Below, piece by piece: positions 13,310-25,589 of a stretch of 64,000 bases of DNA. A model generated the notes under the pieces. The model was not told the origin of the DNA. It saw only the letters and a program-made list of their open reading frames with translations, and did not search any database. The stretch comes from Botryosphaeria dothidea. Its lineage: Eukaryota > Ascomycota > Dothideomycetes > Botryosphaeriales > Botryosphaeriaceae. The DNA is taken from contig WWBZ02000001.1 of NCBI GenBank assembly GCA_011503125.2, positions 4,960,001-5,024,000 on the forward strand, given 5' to 3'. The position numbers were made by a program, and so were the translations under genes. Position 1 is the stretch's first letter. The number at the start of each line of letters is the position of its first letter.

Positions 13310-14081
13310 TCAGCCACTGGCCTTTTCCTTAGCCTTAGCTGCCTCGTCCACTTGCAGGTTTTCAATGCCCTTCTCCACGCCGGTCTCGGTAGTATCTCCC
13401 ATAGTCATCTTCATCTCCACAGTCTCTCCCTCGTCCTCGTCCTGTTCCCCGTTCTTGCTAGACTCGGCAACTTCTTCCTCCTTCAATGCGCCGACCACGG
13501 TATCCAGCGCGCCGCCCTCAACAAGCAGCCAGCCCACGACGTCATTCTTTCCGTTCTGTTCGGCCTCGAACACAGCATCGTGGCCTGCGGTGTTGAGAAT
13601 GGCGGCGTCGGCACCAAGTGACACCAGGGTCTTCACGGCAGCAAGGTGACCATTGAGGGCAGCCCAGTGCAGTGCAGTGTTGCCCGAGGCATTCTTTAGA
13701 TTCACAAATGACTTGTATGATTCCTTGGCCGCATCGGGGGAGGGTGCTGCCGAAGTGAGGGTGGTGCGAACGATGTCGAGGATTTCTGCGCACAAGGAAA
13801 AAGAAAAGTCAGTTAAGCGGCTCACGCAGTGTATCAAAGCAATAGCAATCCAACGTACCGGTATGACCATTTGCCGCGGCGTAGTGGAGGGCACTATTGC
13901 CGGACTGGCTGTCAACAGCGGCCACTAGGATGTCGGCTGGTGAGCTGCCCGCGTGGCTCTGCGACAGCTCTTGGAGGTACTGCGGCAGGTCCTGGGTCTC
14001 GTTGGCGCGGGCGAGGTACAGCACGTCGTCGATCTCGTCCTCAGAGAGAGTGAGGCGTGCAGGGGTGGGGTGGGCGGGCAT
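13310..14081 (-). CDS. Ankyrin-repeat protein, YAR1-like ribosomal protein S3 chaperone
   Basis: This is a 232-residue protein in two exons, 14081-13859 and 13785-13310. The 73-nt intron (acceptor TGCGCAG) sits inside the first ankyrin repeat and rejoins NGHT|EILDIV. Two clear repeats are SGNSALHYAAANGHTEIL and SGNTALHWAALNGHLAAV. A third, weaker one (LVSLGADAAILNTAGHDAV) follows, then an acidic tail with EQDEDEGE and a Lys/Ala-rich end. Yeast Yar1 is about 200 residues with the same small ankyrin core and acidic C terminus. It holds newly made ribosomal protein uS3 soluble on its way to the nucleus. The size and layout match, but ankyrin repeats are common, so the orthology is an inference. 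Confidence 0.82.
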
Positions 14082-17000
14082 CTGGAATGACGTGCCAGGC
14101 AGGTCGTGCGCAACGGGAGGGGTTTCGATTTCGGGGGCGTGGTTGAGGCTCGGTGTGGCTTGGGGTCAAGGTTGCGATGTCTCTTCTGGGTGGGGGCTGG
14201 TGCGGCGACGATTAGCCGACAGAGTTTCGTCTGGTCGGAATAAGCTTGATGGGGGGCGAGTTCTGGGAAAGGTCACAAAGTTTGCTGGAGATTGGAAGGT
14301 TTGTCGCTCGTTGCCCGTCTGGAGTGGGCGTCGCACCAGAAAAAAATTATGCCGACGCCGAGCGAGGCACGGATCGCAGCCGGCTTGCCTTGCCCTGCCG
14401 CCGCTTCGCCCGCGTCCGTGAGCGCACGCGCGGAAGCCAACCCGCATTCCGGCCATGCTTGGCTCGTGGGGCAGAGGATCCTCCGCACATCAGGCTCGCG
14501 CAGCCTTCTGATCTCGTGGCTGCCTCCCCGCTGTTTTGGCTTTTGTCATTGTCGCCAAGCCTCGCGTGTTGCTGCATCTGGCGACCCTCGCTCGTTGCAC
14601 CCTGGCGGCTCACCTGCTGCGTGCACGCGTGTGCCTGGACTTAGCGCGAGCAATTATTCCCGCCAGGGGCTGCGTGCTCCTGTCTTGGCCTCCTCATCGC
14701 CTCATTGGACGCGCCCCGAGCCTCCAACGCCCGACACCCCTGCGGTGCCTACCAACGGCCGCACAGCGGACTGTCAACTTCGTGGCGCCGGTGCTGTTCT
14801 CATGGAATGGCTGCTGGGAAAGAACCTCGATCACCCGAAAACCCCTCGCGCGGCCGCGTGCAGGTCTGGATCGGCGCCACGACAGATGCCGTGTCTCGCA
14901 GATCTGGAGCCGGCCCAGCTCTGGGGCGGATCCGCCACGGAGGGAATTATTCAAACCGCTGGCCTGCTGAGGCTCGGAGCCTCGACTACTATCCCGCAGT
15001 GACTACCGCTCACCACTAGGAGTGCCGGCATCTCTCTCTGGCGCTGGGGGCGAAGTGTGGAGGCGCCTCAAGGATGTCCAACTCCGGTAGCTCTTGCGTC
15101 TGCGCTATTGATCCACACACGTCTATCTGCGTCTTACAGATAACATCTCTTTCCTCGGCTCTGTCCAAGCCGGCCGAACTCCTGCAGCTAAGCGTTTCGA
15201 ACTGAGGACACGCCACCATCTGGAGACAAGCTTCTGCTTCGCCACTGGACGCCGCGCCCTTGGCTGCACACCATCTCCCCCCCCCCCCGGGAAGCAATAT
15301 TCGAAGTAGAAAGCACCTTTTCAAGTCCCCAATTTGACGACATGGCAGTCGAGGTCCAGCCAATTCACTTTCGCTGCCCTTATTACTTCCTCATCACTTG
15401 GATTCCTCAGGTCCCCTGCCCAGTCTAATAATCATTGCAAATGGCAGTCGCAAGAAACCGCACGGGTATTTGAAGCAACCGAATGCAGAAGGGGACTCGT
15501 CGATGTCGCGGTCAGGAGGTTACTTCGTCTGGCCAAATTAAACCCTCTTTTAGTGCGGACCGACCCTTTCATTGCGGACCTTAGAATTTGCTATCCACCC
15601 ATGGCACCAGGCGCATCTCATATGAAAGTTCTTACCTTCAACAAAATAATAGCTTGGACGAGTTCCAGTTGAATTAGCTATCCAAGGGATGATAACGACT
15701 GCTTCAAATGTTCTCGCCCAATGACGCCAACATTACCGAGGCACGGTAGTCTACAAGCACATCACGCAACGGGTTCCCCCGTCTCCTTTCGACCAAGCTA
15801 CACGAAGTCCACATTTCCTTCTTGGCCTGGTATAGCTCCATCTTTTCAACCAAATCACATACTTGACCCGGCGGTAGACGTCCTCATCTGAGGTCCTCTT
15901 GGCTGATCATGGCCTCAGGACTCCACATACTTTTCGTCAAAGCCTGCTTTCGGCGCCCCTGTCGTTCTGCTTTCTCGCCAATCATTGCTTGAACCGAATC
16001 CGATGCCTCAAACCGTAACATACTATCAGGACGGGTTTCAAGGATTGATGGCTCGGTAGTCTTTCTGCGCTAATCATTGTATGGCAGACACGACCCATCT
16101 AGTCTCCTGTCGCGTCTTCGCAGCCAACTGGCCACTGGAGGAATGTACGCTCAAGAAACTAAAGCTTTCGGTAACTGTGTCGTCTCGTCAATCATCCACT
16201 TTGGTCCATTGAGTACATTCTACCAGTCGTCGCATATGTATGAGAAAGCCTCTCAAGTGATGATTCGCTATATTCCCAAGCTACAATCGGGTCGTGGGAG
16301 ATCATTGGAGGGATTTGAGAAGGCATTTCTGTACCCTCTGGACACACATACATCGAATAGCGCATATTGACGCATGGCTAAAAACGACTGGTTATCTTTT
16401 CATTCTGCCACTCTTGGACGCATCAGGAAGTATTTTTCAAGACGCCGACGTTAGCCTTTCGAGCCTGACGCCAATTTGGCTTGAGGATGTCCGGAGTGAG
16501 ACTTTTCTACTCTCCGACGAGTGTCTTACCGGAACTCAACTGCTATGATAACGTCTTTTGTAATCCATGATTCGGCGTAGGAAAGGACAGCCCCAAAACC
16601 CATAAGCTCGGTACTCAAAAACATTTCCGTCGCACATGCAGGCATGCAAAGGGAGTTGATAAATACAGCCCAACGTGGGTGCTCTTCAAACATCTAACAG
16701 AGGTGATGGCTGCGTTGCTGTGGCTTCTTTGAATTTGACCTCAGGCAACAAAAGATGACGAAAGTTTACAATAACTTAAGGATATGATGGTAGAACGTCA
16801 AATGTCCTGAAGGGGACAATCAATTTCATGTACTAGTGATTCAAGCGCGCCGCCCTGGCAAGGGAGGCTCCGGCCGAAGCTTCCCGCATTCTTCCAGCGT
16901 CGCACTTGCATCTCCACGGACCACAGCCTCCATCGTTCCGCCTATTCGTGCGATCGAAGGATTCAGCCCAATTGCAACGAACATATCTAACCTCTCCGTC

Positions 17001-17789
17001 TCGGTTTTCCACACATTCCCTGTTGACGAGGCCGATAAATTCAGACGGTTCCCAGCCAATACTCACGAGTCTGCAGGTACTTTCCCACAGAACTGCATGA
17101 AGAAGGCTCTCATCGAAATTTGTGCCGCAGGGGACCCCCAAAAATATTCCGTTTTGTCAAAGGCTGAACGGCTGAGGCGTTGTTTGTATCGCACCATATC
17201 ACCGCTACCTGCCTCTATTCCAACCCTGCCCACCTCGGACGATCCCTTTGAAACAACCAGCCGTCTGACAGTACCAAAAATGCATTTGACGCCCTCTCAG
17301 CTTGACTAGCAGAGCAGACACAGACGGAAGACACAGCCAAACTCCAGCAGGCACGGGTCGTACAATATTTGTACATTCCACGATATCAGGCTTAGCGCGC
17401 GGCTGGTGATACGCTTTCAAATTTTTGAATCCTTCCTCAGCGTAAAAGAGTACAGCAAGCAGTGCGATGGACCACACCTGCATGTGTTCTTGCACCGCAG
17501 GGCAGTAGCAGTCATTAACCCCTCCTCTTCTGTCCAATTGCGCAGCCTTACCGGGGCTCATCTGCGAGTTGTTCGGGGTTCACAAGCGGGTGCGTACATG
17601 TGGCTTGCAGAGATCAGACTGGCCCTCACTGATGTCCAGCGTGCTGCCGTACAAAAGGACGCGGGAGCCTGCCCACGTATAAGTCCATGCGCTAGGTTGA
17701 ATTTACCAACTCGGTTCATAAACCAAGCTGTTCCTTCTTCGCGCCCCTGAATCCAAAGACGCCCCAAATCTGCTCTATAGGAGCAGTAC
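14082..17789. other. Gene-poor interval
   Basis: The first kilobase is GC-rich and gives several overlapping open frames with no domain. There is a run of 12 C at 15277-15288. From about 15.9 kb the DNA is more AT-balanced. Frames at 16836-17309 (plus) and 16833-17561 (minus) have no consistent splice partner or family. I see no convincing gene. Confidence 0.55.
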
Positions 17790-19202
17790 ATGACTTCTTT
17801 CCCTAATTTCTCAAGAATTCCCTTCTATATCTTTGCTCTTGTAACAGTGGTCCATTGCAGCATGGAGGAAGTTTCACCAACGGCGAGTTTCGATAAACTC
17901 ATTGCGACGGCATCTCCTACAGATTCGAATTTGGTATATTCTCCATTTACAGAGAGTAGTAGACTGTACTTCACCTCAACTCATTCACCTCCCGGGCCTC
18001 CCGGGCCTGTCAAACTCGTCTACATGGTCTAGGTAGAACTTTCGCAACATGTCAACAGATCTGACTCAACGACGTTCTTGGCTCAACCAACAGTCCACTT
18101 CAGTTACAACTCGGAGAGACAATCCACTCTTACTATCGCAACAATGATCTTTGGCGAACCACCGCCAAGCACCGGTGGCATCAACACAGAATCGGCTGCA
18201 GGAATAGGCGTCGGGACTGCCATTGGCGGCATCCTTCTCACCTTTATCGTCTTCCTCCTTTGCTTCCGCAGGTCGAAGCCGCGACAAGCCCGGCATGATT
18301 CCGAGTTCCCACTGAAACAATCCTCGTCGTATGGGGACAACAAGGGTAGGGGTTTCTCGCAGGTCACTTCAATTGGTACCTGGGATTCTTCGGCAAATAA
18401 ACCCCTTCCAAACCCAGCAGGACAGGCCAGAATTCCAGCCGAGATGTCGAGACTTCGAAGTATGATCAACGCCCATGTCCACAGCTACTATCGCACCTCC
18501 GAAGTCGACTTGGACGTCATTGATCAGGACGCTATTGTTGATCTGATGGGAGATCCGCCGCCCTCGACAGAAGCGATGGCACCTGCGATTGCCGATTCCG
18601 AAACGCGCGCACCTGCACTGAGATACCTCATCGCATCAGCTATCTTTTCCAAAATCAGTTTCACGGGTCACCCAGAGACTACATTTCTTCCTCCGGAGGT
18701 TGGTAGTTGCTTGAAGTCCATAAATGGCGTGCAAGACTACGGTCAAGGTTCGACACACTGCTGAGGACTCAATGAAACTTGGCTAATGGCTTTATCAGCA
18801 CAAGCAGCACTGTTTAGCAGTTGGCGAGCCATAACAGCGACCATGCTGCAGTCGATGTACGGTATCGGAACCATTACCGAAGACGACGCCAGGTCACACA
18901 ACATCAGCAGCGCGTTAGAAATGCTTGATACGATCTTAGTCCGCCTGAGAGCACGACGAGACGAGAATGCGCAGAGGCTTCGCGATCTGGAGGAGATACT
19001 TGGACACGCTGCAAATTTCGCATTCCTTGTATTCTCTCATCCAAGCTCCTGGGTCTTTGACTGGCAGGCGAGTCCCGCACAGGAGTCGGGAAGCGTGGTC
19101 GTCTTCCCCGCCTTGCTCCAGGTGACAGATGAGAATGGGCAGTGGCTCAGCCATCCTCAGGTGTTCGAAGCAAAAGAGGTGGTTCTAGATCTGATCACCT
19201 AA
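17790..19202 (+). CDS. Single-pass membrane protein of a fungal family, unknown function
   Basis: I combine three open stretches that share one frame. Residues 1-24 look like a signal peptide (IPFYIFALVTVVHC). A Ser/Thr-rich outer part follows, then a membrane segment AAGIGVGTAIGGILLTFIVF near 104-126 with basic FRRSKPRQ behind it. The cytoplasmic region has INAHVHSYY, ALRYLIASAIFSKI, LPPEVGSCL, LFSSWRAITATML and FAFLVFSHPSSWVFDW. I recognise this order from a widespread fungal family without known function. The second intron, 18742-18798 (branch GCTAAT), rejoins DYAQAALFSSW. A TAG at 18030-18032 interrupts the frame. My best model removes it with an intron at 17934-18032 whose acceptor is that same TAG, giving 418 residues. 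Donors at 17956 or 17966 with later acceptors also work, and a real nonsense mutation is possible. Confidence 0.6.
17988..18005. repeat. Two copies of a 9-bp tandem repeat
   Basis: CCTCCCGGG occurs twice head to tail, just before the in-frame TAG of the membrane-protein gene. It reads as PPGPPG if translated, or lies within the proposed first intron. Confidence 0.8.
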
Positions 19203-21287
19203 TGGCAGTTCGTGTTTCTTTTTGATCTACCCACCTACAGGTGCGGGATAGAGTTTCAAGCGGGTGTTACAGTCGTTTGTCAGCGCTCAGGACAAAGTTC
19301 CGCATCCACAAGGCAAACCACCCATGAAAGCAGTCACTCATGGGGAACGAAATCCTACGTCTTGATGAATTGAATGCTAGCATTAAACAGATCTACGGCC
19401 GGAGAAAATGCTTCAAACTGCTCACACAACCGTCCCAACCGGCACCAACCATCGAGTGCATTACACCCTCATTTGATGGTACCCAATTTTGGTACCAATT
19501 CTCCAAAAAAAAAAAAAATCAGGCCGTCCACAGTCAATGCCGTGATCCTCCTTGCACTACCAACACAACCGTTGGGCTAGCCCCCAAAGCTGACGACCGC
19601 AGCCGCATAGCAGCCCTTGTGCAATCCTGCCGCTGATTGCCTTATCGTCCCAGAGCCACACATCCGCTTACGGGAATGCGGGTCCGCTGCAGCCTTGTGC
19701 GACTGTTCGGTGCCACATCACGTCACACATGCATAGTCTGCACAGCAATCACGCTGCGAGGCCCGTTCCGAAAAGTATTGGAACGGCGCGCTGGGCGCAT
19801 CTTCCCTGGTTTCATGGAGGCTCGAATGTTCGTCCGGATGTCAATTTGTGATCCACTGATGACTTGCGTCTAGAGAAATGTTGCGGCTCCATGTACTGAC
19901 AGATGCTTATTGTTGCAACGCTCTCCAAACTAATATTCGTACGCCCGACTCGTTTGAGGTTCACAGCGCGTCCCACAAATCCTCAACTTCACAGCAGACG
20001 CCGACGGATGATGCCTGTTGCTCCTGTGCAATCTAGTGGCTGCTTCTTCTTCTGTGTATCCCGCTCCATGCCGATGCATTCTTGGAGTGAGAATCTCCGG
20101 GGGTGAGACGACCAGACGCCTCTTGCCACTCTTCCGCCGACCTTCTCACGCCATCAATAGCTTCCCGGTTGCAAAGTCCGCAATCTACTGCGCTACAAGC
20201 AAGCATCGCGCCTCATTGACCCGGCTTTCGGTAGCTTCGATCACCCCGGCAATATCGCTTGACCTTGTTGGATTTTAGCAAATAAAATAGACCAATTGCC
20301 TTGTACTCAATATGTCCCTCGATGGCTTAGTAGAATGGTGCATATTCTCGTCCGACCTGGTCTTCTCGGCTGCAGTATGATCATCAACTTCAACTTTAGC
20401 TCAGACTTCCGCTCCACGATTTGCAGAGAAGCAGTGATGTAAGCGGATAAATCACTTCCTCGAAGGGAAAGAAGCGAGCTCGGGTCGGCCCTTGGATCTG
20501 CGTCCATGCGGTGGAGAGATGCGATGTACATCGCATGAGACTGCCGTGTTCGTTCGGTGTTGGGAAGGCGTAAAGTAAAGTACACATCTGCGAAGTAAGA
20601 AAGACCGAACGAAAGTGTGCGGGAAGGTACATCATGATTACACTAGACCTAAATACGCATTCGCACTTGCCGTTATTGAGATGGTTCTGGTACCAATCTC
20701 GTAATCGCGCAGGGATGGCGGGAGTCGTGAACGCACGTGGTTCCGACGCTCTGGCATTGGTGGCGTAGGGATTATGTTTAACGACGCACGCTAAAACATC
20801 ACGTCCTCACTTCAAAACAGGGCAGGCAGAGACAAGAAATTGAAAAACGAAACAAGTCAAGCATAATCATCGTTATGGTGTTTGCTAAAACTAAAAGACT
20901 ACAACCAGCGCCGAAGAAGCTGGCCATAAGCCCTTCCGATGTGATGCAGAGGATTGCCGACTTTGTTTAGAACTTCATGGATGTGGAGAGAAAAGAAAAA
21001 AAAAATTTATACAATGCCAAAAATATGTTTCCTTCGTTCAGGCCAGGCACAGCCCGGTCCCAAACAAAAGGTCGACTGGGTCTGATATACGCAGAGCAAG
21101 AGAAGAGCAAAGCCACGCATGGGGTTATAAGTAAAAAGTCAAAAAACGAACACCAAGCCTGTCCTACTTCTTTTCGTTTCCGCATGAAATAATCCGAAGA
21201 AGCGCAACAACACAACGACACACAATGCCCGGAACACCTCTCCAAATGCCGGATACTGCCATTTCATTCGAGAGCGACGACTTTCCT
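19203..21287. other. Intergenic, 2.1 kb
   Basis: The region has a run of 14 A at 19505-19518, and AT-richer sequence near 20.8-21.1 kb that probably includes the 3' region of the DUF1996 gene. No open frame here has splice support or a domain. Confidence 0.6.
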
Positions 21288-22858
21288 TTATGCCAGGAGG
21301 CCGTGCTCGCGGCGGTTGTGGTGGTGGCCGTGGATGTGGCGCTTGTGCTTGGCCGGGGCATCGGTCGGTGCGGCACCGGTGGCGGTGACGTAGACGATCT
21401 CCTCCTCGATCGCAACCTCGTACACGGCGCCGTTGCTGGTGTAGGTGGTGGTCGAGATGATCTCGCCGTCCTCGTCGCCGTTGGGGTAGCTCGGGGCAGG
21501 GGTCGTCTGGGACAGTGCAATGGTCGAGGGGGTGGCCTCGGCGCCGTTGGCGATCTTGTTGACGGTGACACCGCCACCGTACTGGTCGGAGGCGAAGGTC
21601 TCGCGGCCGGTCGAGTAGGAGAGGGTGGGCACGATCGGGGTGCTGGCGTGCGAGGTGGTGGAGATGGGGGCCGGCGAAGTCTGGGCGGCGTGGGTGGATG
21701 CGTACTCGGGACCGTACTGGATGGGGACGTTGCCGCAAAGGCCGTCGGTGGGACCGGCGCAGTTCTCATCCTCGAGAGCCTCGGGAACGGGGAACTTGCA
21801 GTCGAGCATGTCGGCTTCCTCCTGGAGGTCGAACAGCGAGCAGTCCTCGACCTTACCGCTCTCGTTGGTGCACTGGTCGACGGCCTGCTGGAGGAAGTCC
21901 TCATCCCAACCGGACATGAAGTCACCGTGGTATCCGTAACCGGTAGGATCGCCGTAAGACAGGACGAACTCTCCATCCACACCCTTGAAGTCATTGGTTG
22001 CCCAGATGGTCTCGTACATCAGCGAGACCAGGCGGGTGTCGAAGCCGTCGGGGCAGGTACCGGTGATGGTCTGGTCGGGGTAGGCCATGTGGGACTTGTG
22101 GTCATCGGAGTCGAGGTCCTTGCCGTTCCAGCACGAGGGGAACATGACCTCGAGACGGAGGCCGCTGGAGCAGTTGTCGTCGAGGAACGTCTTGTCGGGA
22201 AGGAAGTGGCGGTACAGGGTGGCCTCGGGCGGGTTCACGTCATAGTGAAGGCAGTTGAAACCAATGGCCTTCTGCTCGAGGGCCTTCTGGGTAACGTCCT
22301 CGCCGGTCCAAGGCTTTTCCGGATCAGGGACGGGCAGGGTGAAGTTGCGCTGGCGGACATCGCCGGCAAGCATACGGAAGCCCTTGGGGAAGGCCTTGAC
22401 GTCGTCTCCGTACAGAAGATAGTACCTGCGCTCGGGTCAGCGCGCGCAATGCTGAAGTGTTTCTGTCAGTGTACTTACGCAAGCATACCGCCAACCTGCG
22501 GGACAACAACGGTGGTGCCGTTGGTGTACATGAAGTGCATGGACGGGGTCCTGGAAGAATAGTGAATCAGCCATGCGTCGCGGTGAGTCCCAAGGGGGTG
22601 TTCAGTTTACCAGTAGGCGGACTTGTCCTGAGTGGCCTGGCAAGAGGTGCAGCTGGACTCGATCAGATCGGCATAGCCGATGCTCATGCCAAAGTTGCTA
22701 CCGCCATGGATGGCGTGGGCGTGGCTGGAGACGACGCCATTGTCGACGATGGGGTCGATACGGGCGAGACCGGTGCGGCCGCGGCAGGGCATACGCCAGA
22801 AGGCGTTGGCGGCGCCGGTGAGGGCGAGAAGGGTAAGGGTATCGGTGGTCTTGACCAT
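21288..22858 (-). CDS. Secreted DUF1996 protein
   Basis: This is a 485-residue secreted protein in three minus-strand exons: 22858-22611, 22550-22479 and 22425-21288. Splices rejoin SAYW|TPSMHFMY and GGMLA|YYLLYG. The ATG at 22858 is followed by a signal peptide (TDTLTLLALTGAANA, ending near residue 19). The DUF1996 domain (PF09362) spans about residues 25-285, with FWRMPCRGRTGLARIDPIVD, SSHAHAIHGG, ESSCTSCQ, NCSSGLRLEVMFPSCWNGKD and SHMAYP. After it come a cysteine-containing stretch, a long Ser/Thr-rich probably O-glycosylated region, and a basic histidine-rich end (HIHGHHHNRREH). DUF1996 proteins are fungal secreted or wall proteins of unknown biochemistry. A long open frame on the opposite strand mirrors this gene and is not real. 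Confidence 0.93.
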
Positions 22859-25589
22859 GATGGCGACGCGGAGATGGGAGTCGGAAGATCGAAGAGCAAA
22901 GGGTAAAGCCGGACCGAGAGGAGCTTGGCCGGTCGGAAGGAGGCAAGCGAAGGGAAAGCCTGTAAAGGAGCGGAAAGGGTTGGTCGAGGGTGGCGGAGAA
23001 GAGACGGGGCTTGGTGGAGTAGAAGTGTTTTGTCGTAAACGACGCACGGGTCTTGCGGGCAGCTACAAGCAGGCACCGCCGCGAGAACAGCAACGTAATT
23101 CGTGCGCGGAATACGGACGGCCGTAACCGTTCTCGAAGATGGGATGGTGTTGGATCACTCTTCAGCCCTACGCACCCTGATTCGGCTCTTTAAAGAACAA
23201 CCCTGTGCGGTGAAGGCCTTCTCCTTTACGTCAAATTGATTGCCTGGCGGGCGCCCGTGCTGGAATCCACCTGGGACAAATTTGGTGTTGCTCGGGCTCT
23301 CGGGGAGGGAATGGAAGGGCGCTGGGCCTCGTGTGAAGGATAGGGAACGTGGAAGCAGTGCTTTTCGGCGAACGAATGGCGCAGGTCAGCAGTCAAAGGA
23401 GCGACAGGATGCGGGGAACGGCAAGGAGAGGAAGCGCGAGCGCAGCGGTAGGCCAGAAAAATCACGATGGGGATAAGGAATGTTCTTTTCAGGCCAGGGA
23501 AAACATGGGGGGTACACGTTGACCTGAGACACGATGGATCCCCACTGGAATCTCCCTGACACACGGCGCACAGATAGCCGGCCGGCAGGGCCCAAGACAT
23601 TCCTGCCTTGCCCAGGTGCGTCATCCCGGCGCCAGCGTGCACATCCTCGTTTGCTTTTCGTTCTGAAACGCTGGGGATACACCAATCGGCTTGGGCTCTT
23701 GGCCTGCCCTGCGTCCGTCCCTCGCGCGGTGCGGCCGCCCGCGCAGGCGGCCGGCAAGCAGACAGCGGCGGCGCGAGGCCGGAGTGGGTGTGCGCGCTGT
23801 TGGTGGTGTTGGTGGAGTGGAGCTGCAGCGGTGGGCGGGCAGCATCGCGAACCGAGACGCGCTCCATCTCCGTCGCTGGCGCCGGCGCCTCCTCGCCTCC
23901 TAGCCTCCTATTCGCGCAGGTCGCCGTAGTGTTGAAGAGCCGCCTGCCTGACTCACGATCAGCGCGCTCATCTCGCGCAGCGCAGGCGGAGCCTCCGTCG
24001 CGCTCCCCTGGGGGCAGTGCTGTGGCCAGCGAGGAGGCTGGCAGTAATATGGCCAGGAGCGAGGCTACGTAAGTCGGCCATCCAATAACGGAGCCACTCT
24101 CCGGCCGGGCGACTCAGCTGGTCGTGTCGTCCGGGCTGCCGGGCGTGTGGCTGCCGTTTCACGCCCACCGCAGAAAAGCTTGGTATTCGGGAGCGTGTCG
24201 TGACGCCCGTATAAAACTGCCGGCCACTCACGACGCGCCGCTGTTCGATGCCAGCGAGGCGCCTCCCGATGCGCCTAGAGGGAGCCCTATCGGGTCGGCG
24301 ATGCGGTCGGAGATGCGTGGCGCGGGGGCCCTCGCGCTGTCCGTGGCCCTCGGGGAACGCTGGAGTCGTGGGACGAGCTGGCTTTCTATTTCATCTGCGC
24401 CGCCGATTCGCTGGCCGCCCTCTGACCGACTTGAGCGCATTGTTCTCGCGCCCATTTCGCAGGGCCGCCACTGCATCAGGGGTCATGCGCAAAGAGAAGA
24501 GAAGGAGTCGCGGTGGGGCGCCCTAAGTACCATACGCTGTACGCGCCGGCCACCACTTGCACGCCAGCCTCGAGCCGGCAGGAATAGAATGCCATTGGTG
24601 CTGGAGCGCGAACCCGCTGGGAAACTCGTCCGCCGACCGCGATCGGGACAGCGATTTTTGCTCCGGCCGAAACGGCCATGGGTGTCAGGCCGGCGCCAAG
24701 CGACAGTCGTCACCAGGTTCCTAATGCGGGGAATCTTGTCTGGCGCTCCATCAGTAAATAGTGCTGAGGTTCTTGGACAACACCAGCCTCCCGCCCTGCA
24801 CGCCTCCCAGACAGTGCTGACACACTGCATAACCGTACCTGTCGATCACTGCTACCCGCCAGCCCGCATCACCTGTTTCGAGCGGGAAAAGCTTGGTATG
24901 CACCGCTGAAACGCCATCAAGCAAGGAACAGCCTTGCAACACCTGAACTGCTCCCCGAACCGCCTCCTCTACTTCGACCGCACCCCTCACGCATCCATCA
25001 CCGTCTTGGGCCATGCCGTAACCGCATGCGGGAGCCTTCTGGGGGCTCTCGTGCAAGCTGCACATCCCGCGCATCAATCCAAAACGTTATCGCCGTATCA
25101 CAGCCTGAGGCCAAGCTCTGCCGCATACTTTAGCCCATGCTATTGTATCCACGACCAGAGCAGCACAGGATGCATGACGGTGATGCAACCGATTGATTGA
25201 TCGATCAACTAGACTACCTCAGGCCCCTCTCTACCCTTGCCAGCAGTCAGTCGCCTTCCGAGGCATGTGCTCTTCCTCAGAACCATCGTCGCTTGAAAAC
25301 AGTTTCGTGGATATCGCCATCCCTTTCTCCTGTAACGCCGTTACCGCCCTTTTTGTTACCCAAATGTGCATGCTATAGACCAGCAGGAAAACTATGGCCG
25401 TGGCCGTACGAGAAGCCGGGACTTCTGGGCGAGCACTTTACACGAGTCCCTCCGGAGAAATGCCGCAATAATGCATGGTCGATAATGCCCAAGACTGTGC
25501 GAAGCCTCTGACCCTGACCGCTTCCTGAGACGATGGTGACTCGCCGCAGCAACTGTGCGAAATTCGACCTTCTTAACAGGGCCAACTCT
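22859..25589. other. Gene-poor GC-rich interval
   Basis: The first few hundred bases are the promoter and leader of the DUF1996 gene. The rest (about 23.2-25.5 kb) gives only overlapping Arg/Pro/Ala-rich frames on all strands, with no codon bias or domain. A short ATTGATTGATCGATCAA palindrome-like motif lies near 25190-25206. I see no gene. Confidence 0.6.

Noticed and set aside
14292..15002. A 236-codon plus frame in GC-rich DNA
   Set aside because: It overlaps open frames in every other phase, which GC-rich DNA produces by chance, and it has no domain.
21225..22562. A 445-codon open frame on the plus strand
   Set aside because: It lies antisense to the well-supported DUF1996 gene and mirrors its GC-rich third positions. 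It has Val/Gly/Leu-rich composition and no domain, and it spans both introns of the real gene.
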